Assembly (NCBI GenBank): GCA_006227805.1
Contig: SBFT01000048.1
Coordinates: forward strand, 1-12,659
DNA: 12,659 nt
Reading direction: 5' to 3'
Source of the DNA: Paracoccaceae bacterium
GTDB lineage: Bacteria; Pseudomonadota; Alphaproteobacteria; Rhodobacterales; Rhodobacteraceae
Shown here: positions 6,409-12,457 of the stretch, one piece after another
Layout of the letters: every line of letters starts with the position of its first letter
Numbering within the stretch: the stretch's first letter is position 1
Program-made: the position numbers and the translations under genes
The notes under the pieces: generated by a model
What the model was told of the DNA's origin: nothing
The model's input: the letters and a program-made list of their open reading frames with translations, nothing else
Databases searched by the model: none

Positions 6409-6822
6409 GTGGCAAGAGCATTCATCATGGCGCTGATGCTGGCCCTGGGACTCGGGTTGGCCGCCCCGGCCCATGCGCAGAGCGTCTCGGACATCGAACT
6501 CGGGTCAGGCGACGTGGGCAAGATGGTTTCGGCCCGGATCACCGGCGCCGGGTATCACGACTTCCGCCTTGCGGCGCGGTCGGGGCAGAACCTGTTCGTG
6601 TCGCTCATGGCAGGGGTCACGGACGGCGAGGGCAGCGTCCATTTCGACATCCTGCCACCGGGCAGCGACGGAGTGGCCATCTACAACTCGTCCTCCCGCG
6701 GCAACGATACCCAGATCGATCTGCCCGCGGACGGGGTCTACACCATCCGCGTCTACCTGACGGGCAACGACCGCGACACCGGCAAGACCGTCTCCTTCAA
6801 CATGGACCTGTCCATACAGTGA
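6409..6822 (+). CDS. Exported PliG-like protein (possible g-type lysozyme inhibitor)
   Basis: The 137-residue product has a signal peptide, hydrophobic to residue 20, with cleavage likely after AHA (21-23). The mature part is a beta-rich domain. It shows SGQNLFVSLMAG (58-69), ILPPGSDGVAIYN (81-93), and a C-terminal block LPADGVYTIRVYLTGNDRD (105-123) followed by KTVSFNMDLSIQ. This layout closely parallels E. coli PliG, the periplasmic inhibitor of goose-type lysozyme, and also resembles bacterial PPC domains. PliG-like inhibition is therefore likely but not proven. I chose the GTG at 6409 because GGAGG lies eight bases upstream (6396-6400); an ATG at 6394 adds MEDDD, which spoils the signal peptide, and an ATG at 6427 is a third option. 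It follows the AI-2E gene after 40 bp on the same strand and ends 19 bp before a convergent gene. Confidence 0.72.
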   Translation: MARAFIMALMLALGLGLAAPAHAQSVSDIELGSGDVGKMVSARITGAGYHDFRLAARSGQNLFVSLMAGVTDGEGSVHFDILPPGSDGVAIYNSSSRGNDTQIDLPADGVYTIRVYLTGNDRDTGKTVSFNMDLSIQ

Positions 6823-6841
6823 TGCCGGTGGCCCTGCCGCC

Positions 6842-7738
6842 TCAGAACCACTGGCCCGGCTCCATCAGTCCCAGGTCCAGCAATTGCTGCGAGGTCCAGT
6901 CGAACCGCGTGGTGTTGTGCCACTTGAAGCTGTGGATGTCGAAGGTGCTTCCGGGATTGCGTTTCAGCGCCTTGGCGGTGCGGAAGGAACAGACCGAAGC
7001 CGTCAGGTTGTTGTGCCAGGCGCAGGCATAGGTGTTGTATTCCTGGTCCGAGAAGGTGTGGTCGGGGTTCAGGACCAGCCCGCGTTTCGAGCGGAACAGC
7101 GCGATGCGGTCGATGCGGCGGCTTTTCTCGGGGATATGTTCCTCGTAGCGCCAGCGCAGGCCGCCGAAGAAATCCAGTTGCCTTTCGCGCGGATGGCCGG
7201 TGACGGGATCGATCCGGGCCAGCGCGTAATAGCCCGACCGGTCGAGATGCGCGTTCTCGATCGAGACCGCGTTCGGGAACTGGCCCAGGTCGTCGGCATA
7301 GAGATCGACGACATAGGTCAGCATCGCCTCGCGGCGTTCCTCGGCATGGAAGGCCAGCATCTCTCCCACGCTGCGCGTCTCGCAGAAGGGGAAGAACAGG
7401 TATTCGGCGTTGAAGCCGTAATACATCCAGCGATCGGGCAGGGCGGCGATGATCCGGTTGAAGACCTCGAAGGGGGATTGCGACTCGGACGGCGAGAGCT
7501 CGATGCGGATGATGCCGCCGCCCGGGTCGGTGGGCAGGTCGAGCATCGGCGGCATCAGCGCCAGCGTCGCCTTGAACCCCAGGTCCCGGTGATGGCGCAG
7601 GGTGCTCTCCACCTCGATCTCGTCCTCGGCGAGGATCATCGCGATCGGGCCCGCCAGGGGCGCGCGGCGCATGGCGGCCTCGAAAGCCTTCAGGGATGGA
7701 AAGCCTGTGCCTGTCATGGTTTCCGCGTCGGTCTCCAT
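6842..7738 (-). CDS. Glycosyltransferase family 2-like protein with degenerate DxD
   Basis: The 298-residue product resembles the glycosyltransferase 2-4 type (PF13704-like). PIAMILAEDEIEVESTLRHH and RDLGF (31-55) match the family opening, where a KNE-like motif precedes helix and strand. The place where active relatives carry a DxDEF sugar-nucleotide/metal motif reads GFNAEYLFFPF (108-118), so the acidic pair is missing. Later blocks are FFGGLRWRYEEH (190-201), RIALFRSKRG (211-220) and THAW-like ACAWHNN (238-244). The protein is soluble with no signal peptide. Start is uncertain between ATG 7738 and ATG 7717; neither has a strong ribosome binding site, and the in-frame extension to 7837 would overlap the miaB start. 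It is divergent from miaB. It could be an inactive or altered transferase, or an unrelated family with a similar fold. Confidence 0.6.
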   Translation of the reverse strand: METDAETMTGTGFPSLKAFEAAMRRAPLAGPIAMILAEDEIEVESTLRHHRDLGFKATLALMPPMLDLPTDPGGGIIRIELSPSESQSPFEVFNRIIAALPDRWMYYGFNAEYLFFPFCETRSVGEMLAFHAEERREAMLTYVVDLYADDLGQFPNAVSIENAHLDRSGYYALARIDPVTGHPRERQLDFFGGLRWRYEEHIPEKSRRIDRIALFRSKRGLVLNPDHTFSDQEYNTYACAWHNNLTASVCSFRTAKALKRNPGSTFDIHSFKWHNTTRFDWTSQQLLDLGLMEPGQWF

Positions 7739-7778
7739 CGCGCTCGGTCCGGTCCAGAAGAGGTGAAATCCCTCTGCA

Positions 7779-7807
7779 TTGCAAGGCTGGCCACCTTGGT
7801 CTAGAAG
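7779..7807 (+). promoter_or_regulatory. Candidate miaB promoter
   Basis: TTGCAA (7779-7784) and TAGAAG (7802-7807) are separated by the optimal 17 bp. Initiation near 7814 gives a leader of about 23 bases to the miaB ATG. It lies in the 98-bp gap divergent from the glycosyltransferase-like gene. Confidence 0.5.
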
Positions 7808-7836
7808 GCCCCATTCCCAGGGACCGGACGCGCGCA

Positions 7837-9156
7837 ATGGACAAGCCCAAGAAGCTTTTCGTCAAGACCTATGGCTGTCAGATGAACGTCTATGACAGCG
7901 AACGCATGGCCGAAGCCCTGGGCGCCTCGGGCTATGTCGAGACCGCGTCCCCCGAGGACGCCGACATGATCCTGCTGAACACCTGCCACATCCGCGAGAA
8001 GGCGGCCGAAAAGGTCTATTCCGAACTGGGGCGCTTCAAGGGGCTGAAGGCCGCCAGACCCGACCTGAAGATCGGCGTGGCGGGCTGTGTCGCCCAGGCC
8101 GAAGGCGCCGAGATCATGCGCCGCCAGCCGCTCGTCGACCTGGTCGTGGGGCCGCAGAGCTATCACCGCCTGCCCCAGATGGAGGCGCGGCTGCGCCGGG
8201 GCGAAAAGGCGCTGGACACCGATTTCCCCGAGGAGGACAAGTTCGCCCACCTGGCCGAGCGTCCCAGGGCGCGCCGCGCACCGGCCGCCTTCCTGACGGT
8301 GCAGGAAGGCTGCGACAAGTTCTGCGCCTTCTGCGTCGTGCCCTATACCCGCGGCGCCGAGGTCTCGCGCCCTGCGGCGCGCGTGCTGGACGAGGCGCGC
8401 GACCTGGTCGACCGCGGCGTGCGCGAGATCACGCTGCTGGGCCAGAACGTCAACGCCTATCATGGCGAAGGCGCGGACGGCGACTGGTCGCTGGCGCGCC
8501 TGATCCGCGAACTGGCCGGGATCGAGGGGCTGGCGCGCATCCGCTACACGACCAGCCACCCCAACGACATGACCGACGACCTGATCGCGGCGCATGGGGA
8601 TTGCGACAAGCTGATGCCCTATCTGCACCTGCCGGTTCAGGCCGGGTCCGACCGCATCCTCAAGCGGATGAACCGCGCGCATACCGCCGAAAGCTATGTC
8701 CGGCTGATCGAGCGCATCCGCGCCGCGCGGCCCGACATCCTGATCTCGGGCGATTTCATCGTGGGCTTCCCCGAGGAGACCGAGGCCGATTTCCAGGCGA
8801 CGCTGGACCTGATCGAGACCGTGAATTACGGCTCGGCCTTTTCGTTCAAGTATTCGACCCGTCCGGGCACTCCCGCCGCCGAACGCGACCAGGTGCCCGA
8901 GGACGTGAAGTCCGACCGGCTGCACCGCCTCCAGGCCCTGCTGTCACGCCAGCAGCACGCCGCCCAGGAGGCCATGGTGGGCAGAACGGTGGGCGTGCTG
9001 TTCGAAAAGCCGGGTCGGCTGCCAGGTCAGATGGTCGGCAAGTCAGACCATCTTCATGCCGTCCATGTGGTCGACGACCGCGCCGCGATCGGCGATCTGG
9101 TGCCCGTGCGCATCACGGCCGCGTCCGCGCACTCGCTGGCGGGCGAGCGGGTCTAG
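7837..9156 (+). CDS. miaB: tRNA-2-methylthio-N6-dimethylallyladenosine synthase MiaB
   Basis: MiaB is a radical SAM enzyme that adds a methylthio group to i6A37 of tRNAs reading UNN codons, which steadies codon-anticodon pairing. The 439-residue product has all three parts of the family. The N-terminal methylthiotransferase domain holds C14 (TYGCQMN), C50 (NTCHIREKA) and C84 (GCVAQAEG), which bind the auxiliary 4Fe-4S cluster. The radical SAM domain holds the CxxxCxxC motif at C159, C163 and C166 (GCDKFCAFCVVPYTRG). A C-terminal TRAM domain starts at about residue 375. NTCHIREKA and CVVPYTRG favour MiaB over RimO. The ATG at 7837 gives the standard N-terminus; only a weak purine tract precedes it. 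In alphaproteobacteria miaB commonly lies just ahead of phoH, ybeY and corC, as here, with one small gene inserted. Confidence 0.97.
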   Translation: MDKPKKLFVKTYGCQMNVYDSERMAEALGASGYVETASPEDADMILLNTCHIREKAAEKVYSELGRFKGLKAARPDLKIGVAGCVAQAEGAEIMRRQPLVDLVVGPQSYHRLPQMEARLRRGEKALDTDFPEEDKFAHLAERPRARRAPAAFLTVQEGCDKFCAFCVVPYTRGAEVSRPAARVLDEARDLVDRGVREITLLGQNVNAYHGEGADGDWSLARLIRELAGIEGLARIRYTTSHPNDMTDDLIAAHGDCDKLMPYLHLPVQAGSDRILKRMNRAHTAESYVRLIERIRAARPDILISGDFIVGFPEETEADFQATLDLIETVNYGSAFSFKYSTRPGTPAAERDQVPEDVKSDRLHRLQALLSRQQHAAQEAMVGRTVGVLFEKPGRLPGQMVGKSDHLHAVHVVDDRAAIGDLVPVRITAASAHSLAGERV

Positions 9157-9162
9157 CCAGGG

Positions 9163-9180
9163 CGCGCGGCAGGCCGCGCG
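9163..9180. terminator. Hairpin between convergent miaB and small exported gene
   Basis: CGCGCGGC and GCCGCGCG form a perfect inverted repeat around two bases, folding as a stem of about seven pairs with a CAGG loop. It fills most of the 33-bp gap between two convergent stops and could end transcripts from both sides. No T-run follows on either strand, so it would be weak as an intrinsic terminator. Confidence 0.4.
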
Positions 9181-9189
9181 ACCATGAGG

Positions 9190-9513
9190 TCAGCTTTTCG
9201 GGGGCGACTTGCGCAGGATCTCGAGGAGCGAGGATTTCATGTGACCGCTGTCGCGCACGCCGTATTCGTCGCGGCAGATGCGTTCGCCGATCGAATGGGC
9301 TTCGGGATAGGTATAGCCCAGCCGGACCAGGTCCTCGATGAAGACGGCGTTGGGGCGATCCCAGATCACGTCCACCGTGGGGCCGCGAAAGCAGCTGATC
9401 GTGATGACGCCGGGTTCCGAGCCGGGTTTGGTCGGCATGTCCTGCGCCGACGCGTCCGTGCCGAACAGCCCGCCCAGGACAAGGGCGACCCAAGCGGTTG
9501 CGATCAGTTTCAT
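9190..9513 (-). CDS. Small exported two-cysteine protein, function unknown
   Basis: The 107-residue product starts with a clear signal peptide (MKLIATAWVALVLGGLFG, cleavage likely after ASA at 21-23). The mature domain of about 84 residues contains FRGPTVDVIWDRPNAVFIED (42-61), a GYTYPEAHSIGERICRDEYG segment (66-85) and a final helix. C41 and C80 could form a disulfide. I recall similar small secreted proteins with an IWDRPN-like motif beside miaB or phoH in other Rhodobacterales, with no known function. The start at 9513 is the only Met that gives a signal peptide. The gene converges on miaB and is divergent from phoH. A CATAAT hexamer (9595-9590 on the minus strand), about 80 bp upstream, could be its -10 box, but no good -35 is present. 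Confidence 0.75.
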   Translation of the reverse strand: MKLIATAWVALVLGGLFGTDASAQDMPTKPGSEPGVITISCFRGPTVDVIWDRPNAVFIEDLVRLGYTYPEAHSIGERICRDEYGVRDSGHMKSSLLEILRKSPPKS

Positions 9514-9986
9514 TCCATTTCCCCCAGCTTCACCATTTCACGACCGACACCCGTGGCAGGCGGACGTCGGAGATACTCGCAGCGTCTGAATTATGTCCTA
9601 AAAAAGGCTTCTCGCCACCGATTTCCGAAGAAATGCCGCATTTTTGCCGGATGGATCGGGATTCCGGCGGCGTTGAGGAAACAGTGCGCCCCGGATGGCC
9701 GGATTGTCGCCCCTGATGGGTATCCTGCCCCTGCTCGGAAAAGGTGGCGATGTCCTTCGGCCCTTCCGGACGGGTCCGGGCGATTCTGCCCGTCGCTCTG
9801 CCCGTTGCTCTGCCTGTCGCGGGCGACCGGTTCGGCCGGCCTGGCGGCAGGGCCTCTCCCGACAATCGCCGCGACAGGGGCAGCGCGCACCTTTTTTGTA
9901 TCAATACCGTGAAATCGCGCGCAGCCGTCTTGCCTGACCCGCGCGATCTTGGCAGGCTTCACCCCAGAGCAGACAAGGAGACAGGT
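9514..9986. other. 473-bp gene-free leader upstream of phoH
   Basis: No convincing gene lies here. The left part (about 9575-9660) is AT-rich for this genome, with A6 at 9600-9605 and T5 at 9641-9645, and probably holds the promoters for the flanking divergent genes. Inverted repeats include GCCGGA-N11-TCCGGC (9646-9668) and CCGGAC-GG-GTCCGG (9766-9779), a GTAT-CA-ATAC repeat (about 9898-9907) follows a T6 run (9892-9897), and CCGGATGG occurs twice (9648 and 9691). The phoH frame stays open back to 9744, but the extension is arginine- and proline-rich and unlike PhoH. The region looks like a long structured 5-prime leader. Confidence 0.5.
9786..9821. repeat. Three tandem 12-bp units
   Basis: CTGCCCGTCGCT, CTGCCCGTTGCT and CTGCCTGTCGCG lie end to end. 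The second unit differs from the first at one base and the third at two. They sit in the phoH leader about 165 bp before the phoH start. Confidence 0.6.
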
Positions 9987-11000
9987 TTGGCCATCAGTGC
10001 CCTGACCCCACCGCCAGGTTCCGCCGCAGCGCATGAGCTGCTGATCGAATTCCCCGACAACAGATTGCTGATCGACCTCTGCGGCGAATATGACCGCAAC
10101 CTCGCCGATCTCGAACAGAAGCTCAGCGTGCAGATCCTGCGGCGCGGCAATCTTCTGGCGATCTATGGCGAGCCCGACATGCAGACCCGCGCCTCCGAGG
10201 TCCTGCACGCGCTCTATACCCGGCTGGAACAGGGGCGCGCGGTCGAACGCGGCGACATCGACCGCGAGTTGCGCATGGGCGGAAGTGCCGTCGCCCCCAG
10301 CGGCGAGCCGGGCGACCAGCTGGAGATGTTCCAGGGCGGCAAGGTCGAGATCAAGACCCGCCGCAAGCTGGTCGAGCCGCGCACCGAGGCGCAGAAAGCC
10401 TATGTGCGCGCGCTCTTCGAGAATGAACTGGCCTTCGGGATCGGTCCCGCCGGCACCGGCAAGACCTACCTGGCGGTGGCCGTGGGCGTGTCGATGTTCA
10501 TCAACGGCCATGTGGACCGGATCATCCTGTCGCGCCCGGCGGTCGAGGCGGGCGAGAAGCTGGGCTATCTGCCCGGCGACATGAAGGACAAGGTCGATCC
10601 CTACATGCAGCCCCTCTACGACGCGCTGAACGATTTCCTGCCCGCCAAGCAGGTCACCAAGCTGATCGAGGAGAAGCGGATCGAGATCGCGCCTCTGGCC
10701 TTCATGCGGGGCCGGACGCTGGCCAATGCCTTCGTCGTCCTGGACGAGGCGCAGAACGCCACCACCATGCAGATGAAGATGTTCCTGACGCGCCTGGGCG
10801 AGGGCAGCCGGATGGTCATCACCGGCGACCGCACCCAGGTCGACCTGCCGCGCGGCGTGCCCTCGGGCCTGGCGGACGCGGAACGCCTGCTGAAGGGGAT
10901 CGACCGCATCAGCTTCAACTACTTCACGTCCAAGGACGTGGTGCGCCACCCGCTTGTCGCCGCCATCATCGAGGCCTATGACGCCGACGGCGCGGTCTGA
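9987..11000 (+). CDS. phoH: PhoH-like ATPase
   Basis: PhoH-like proteins are cytoplasmic P-loop ATPases related to the helicase part of RecD. They are tied to RNA handling and ribosome maturation through their lasting pairing with ybeY. The 337-residue product has an N-terminal KH-like/PhoH-specific module (about 17-85), then the ATPase domain with Walker A GPAGTGKT (153-160), the PhoH block RPAVEAGEKLGYLPGDMKDK (183-202), and Walker B VVLDEAQN (250-257). MVITGDRTQVDLP (276-288) is a further family motif. The start is TTG at 9987: AGGAGA (9976-9981) lies five bases upstream, and AISALTPPPGSAAAHELLIE matches the family opening. ybeY follows after 45 bp on the same strand. Confidence 0.95.
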   Translation: MAISALTPPPGSAAAHELLIEFPDNRLLIDLCGEYDRNLADLEQKLSVQILRRGNLLAIYGEPDMQTRASEVLHALYTRLEQGRAVERGDIDRELRMGGSAVAPSGEPGDQLEMFQGGKVEIKTRRKLVEPRTEAQKAYVRALFENELAFGIGPAGTGKTYLAVAVGVSMFINGHVDRIILSRPAVEAGEKLGYLPGDMKDKVDPYMQPLYDALNDFLPAKQVTKLIEEKRIEIAPLAFMRGRTLANAFVVLDEAQNATTMQMKMFLTRLGEGSRMVITGDRTQVDLPRGVPSGLADAERLLKGIDRISFNYFTSKDVVRHPLVAAIIEAYDADGAV

Positions 11001-11006
11001 CGCGCG

Positions 11007-11024
11007 CCCGGGATGCATCCCGGG
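11007..11024. repeat. Perfect 18-bp palindrome in the phoH-ybeY gap
   Basis: CCCGGGATGCATCCCGGG is identical to its reverse complement. As RNA it could fold into a 7-bp stem with a TGCA loop, 21 bases before the ybeY ATG. It contains an ATG (11013) in frame with ybeY that would be hidden in the stem-loop. It could be a protein-binding site or an mRNA stability or processing element. Confidence 0.7.
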
Positions 11025-11045
11025 ACGGCAGCACAAGGGCATGTG

Positions 11046-11540
11046 ATGGCATTGGAGATCGTGATCGAGGACGCCCGTTGGGCCGACCTGCCGATCGACG
11101 CCGTGGCCGACCAGGCCGTGGCGAGGGCGCTGACGCATCTGGGGCTTGACCCGGCGGCCTGCGAGATCGCGCTTCTGGCCTGCGACGACGCCCGCATCGC
11201 CGTGCTGAACGCGGACTTTCGCGGAAAGGCGCAGCCCACCAACGTGCTCAGCTGGCCGGCCGAGGACCTGACGGCCGAGACCGACGGCGGTGCGCCCCTG
11301 ACCCCGCAGGCCGACCCGGGCGGCGAGATCGCGCTGGGCGACATCGCCATCGCCTGGGAGACCTGCGCCCGCGAGGCGGCCGAGCAGGGCAAGACGTTGA
11401 AAGATCACGTCACCCACCTGATCGTGCATGGTCTGTTGCATTTGCTGGGCTATGACCATCTTCGTGACCGCGACGCCACGATGATGGAAGAACTTGAGGC
11501 GCGGATACTTGGCACGATGGGCATCGATGACCCATATTGA
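11046..11540 (+). CDS. ybeY: Endoribonuclease YbeY (rRNA maturation factor)
   Basis: YbeY is a zinc-dependent single-strand endoribonuclease needed for 16S rRNA 3-prime end maturation and 70S ribosome quality control. The 164-residue product has the metal-binding signature HGLLHLLGYDH (128-138), with H128, H132 and H138 as ligands. The conserved block LNADFRGKAQPTNVLSWP (54-71) is also present. LGDIAIAWETC (97-107) completes the family pattern. I chose the ATG at 11046, since AAGGG lies six bases upstream and MALEIVIED is the normal opening; the in-frame ATG at 11013 lies inside a palindrome and adds an atypical leader. It stands between phoH and corC as in most alphaproteobacteria, and the three are very likely one operon. 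Confidence 0.96.
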   Translation: MALEIVIEDARWADLPIDAVADQAVARALTHLGLDPAACEIALLACDDARIAVLNADFRGKAQPTNVLSWPAEDLTAETDGGAPLTPQADPGGEIALGDIAIAWETCAREAAEQGKTLKDHVTHLIVHGLLHLLGYDHLRDRDATMMEELEARILGTMGIDDPY

Positions 11541-11552
11541 ACATGACAGATC

Positions 11553-11567
11553 GGGGAGTTTTTCCCC
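11553..11567 (+). other. Small hairpin in the ybeY-corC gap
   Basis: GGGGA and TCCCC pair around a GTTTT loop, ending 14 bases before the corC ATG. The T-run sits in the loop, not after the stem, so it is not a standard terminator. It is close enough to influence corC translation initiation or act as an RNA processing site. Confidence 0.4.
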
Positions 11568-11581
11568 TCGGAACAGGTTAG

Positions 11582-12457
11582 ATGGGCGAGACAGACGGCA
11601 GTTCTGACGCAGCGCAGGGCGCGCTGACCGACGACAAGACGAACAGCCCCGGATTTCTCGGGCGAATCATCGGGGCACTGACGCCGTCTTCGGGCGCGTC
11701 CTCGGACAGGGAAGAGGCGCCGGCCGCCGCGCCGGGCGCACGCCACGGCATGATCAACCTGCGGCGGATGCGGGTCGAGGATGTCGCCATCCCCAAGGCC
11801 GAGATCGTCGCGGTTCCCAGCACGATCAGCAAGGACGAACTGGTCGACGTGTTCCGCGAAACCGGAATGACGCGCCTGCCGGTCTATGAAGGCACGCTGG
11901 ACACCCCGATCGGCATGGCGCACCTGAAGGATTTCGCGCTGACGCATGGGTTCAACAGCAAGGCCCGGGACTTCGATCTGACCAAGATGCTGCGCCCCTT
12001 GCTGTTCGTGCCGCCCTCGATGCCGATCGGCGTTCTCCTGACCAAGATGCAGGCCGAACGGCGGCACATGGCGCTGGTCATCGACGAATATGGCGGGGTC
12101 GACGGTCTGGTCACGATCGAGGACCTGATCGAACAGGTCATCGGCGAGATCGAGGACGAACACGACATCGGCGAGGACCAGACCTGGGTGAAGGAAAAGC
12201 CCGGCTGCTACCTGGCGCTGGCCAAGACCCCGCTGATCGAGTTCGAGGCCGAGATCGGCCAGTCCCTGACCGACCATGACGAGGTCGACGAGGAAGAGAT
12301 CGACACCCTGGGCGGCCTGGTCTTCATGCTGTCGGGGCGCATTCCGGCGCGCGGCGAGGTGGTGATCCATCCCGACGGCCCGGAATTCGAGGTCATCGAC
12401 GCGGATGCGCGGCGCATCAAGCGGCTGCGCGTACGGGTGCCGGGCCGCACGGAATGA
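11582..12457 (+). CDS. CorC/TlyC-type CBS-domain protein
   Basis: The 291-residue soluble protein has a variable acidic and alanine-rich N-terminus (1-58), then two CBS domains (about 65-125 and 133-190) and a C-terminal transporter-associated (CorC_HlyC) domain (about 205-288). INLRRMRVEDVAIPKAEIVA (58-77) and MALVIDEYGGVDGLVTIEDLIEQVIGEIEDEHD (163-195) are hallmarks. CBS pairs bind adenine nucleotides; family members are linked to Mg2+/Co2+ efflux or resistance, and older annotations call them haemolysins. There are no membrane helices, so it is the short form without the DUF21 domain. The ATG at 11582 has only AGG close upstream. It is third in the phoH-ybeY-corC operon. The usual next gene, lnt, is absent here; instead a truncated oxidoreductase frame overlaps the stop codon. 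Confidence 0.93.
   Translation: MGETDGSSDAAQGALTDDKTNSPGFLGRIIGALTPSSGASSDREEAPAAAPGARHGMINLRRMRVEDVAIPKAEIVAVPSTISKDELVDVFRETGMTRLPVYEGTLDTPIGMAHLKDFALTHGFNSKARDFDLTKMLRPLLFVPPSMPIGVLLTKMQAERRHMALVIDEYGGVDGLVTIEDLIEQVIGEIEDEHDIGEDQTWVKEKPGCYLALAKTPLIEFEAEIGQSLTDHDEVDEEEIDTLGGLVFMLSGRIPARGEVVIHPDGPEFEVIDADARRIKRLRVRVPGRTE

Noticed and set aside
5076..6542. Minus-strand open frame rich in Asp, His, Arg and Gln opposite the AI-2E gene
   Set aside because: The composition is the mirror of hydrophobic codons on the other strand; no family features.
9600..9620. Minus-strand terminator ending in T6 opposite 9600-9605
   Set aside because: Only a GGC/GCC 3-bp stem precedes the T-run.
9871..9898. 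Possible intrinsic terminator before the T6 run at 9892
   Set aside because: The upstream bases give only a 4-bp stem, not enough for a terminator.
9744..9986. N-terminal extension of phoH from an upstream ATG
   Set aside because: The extra 81 residues are Arg/Pro-rich with a repeat-encoded LPVA run; the TTG at 9987 has a good ribosome binding site and the normal family N-terminus.
9591..11459. Long minus-strand open frame (over 600 codons) opposite phoH and ybeY
   Set aside because: It lies antisense to two clear genes, is rich in Arg, Gly, His and Gln, and has no domain; it is a by-product of high-GC codon use.
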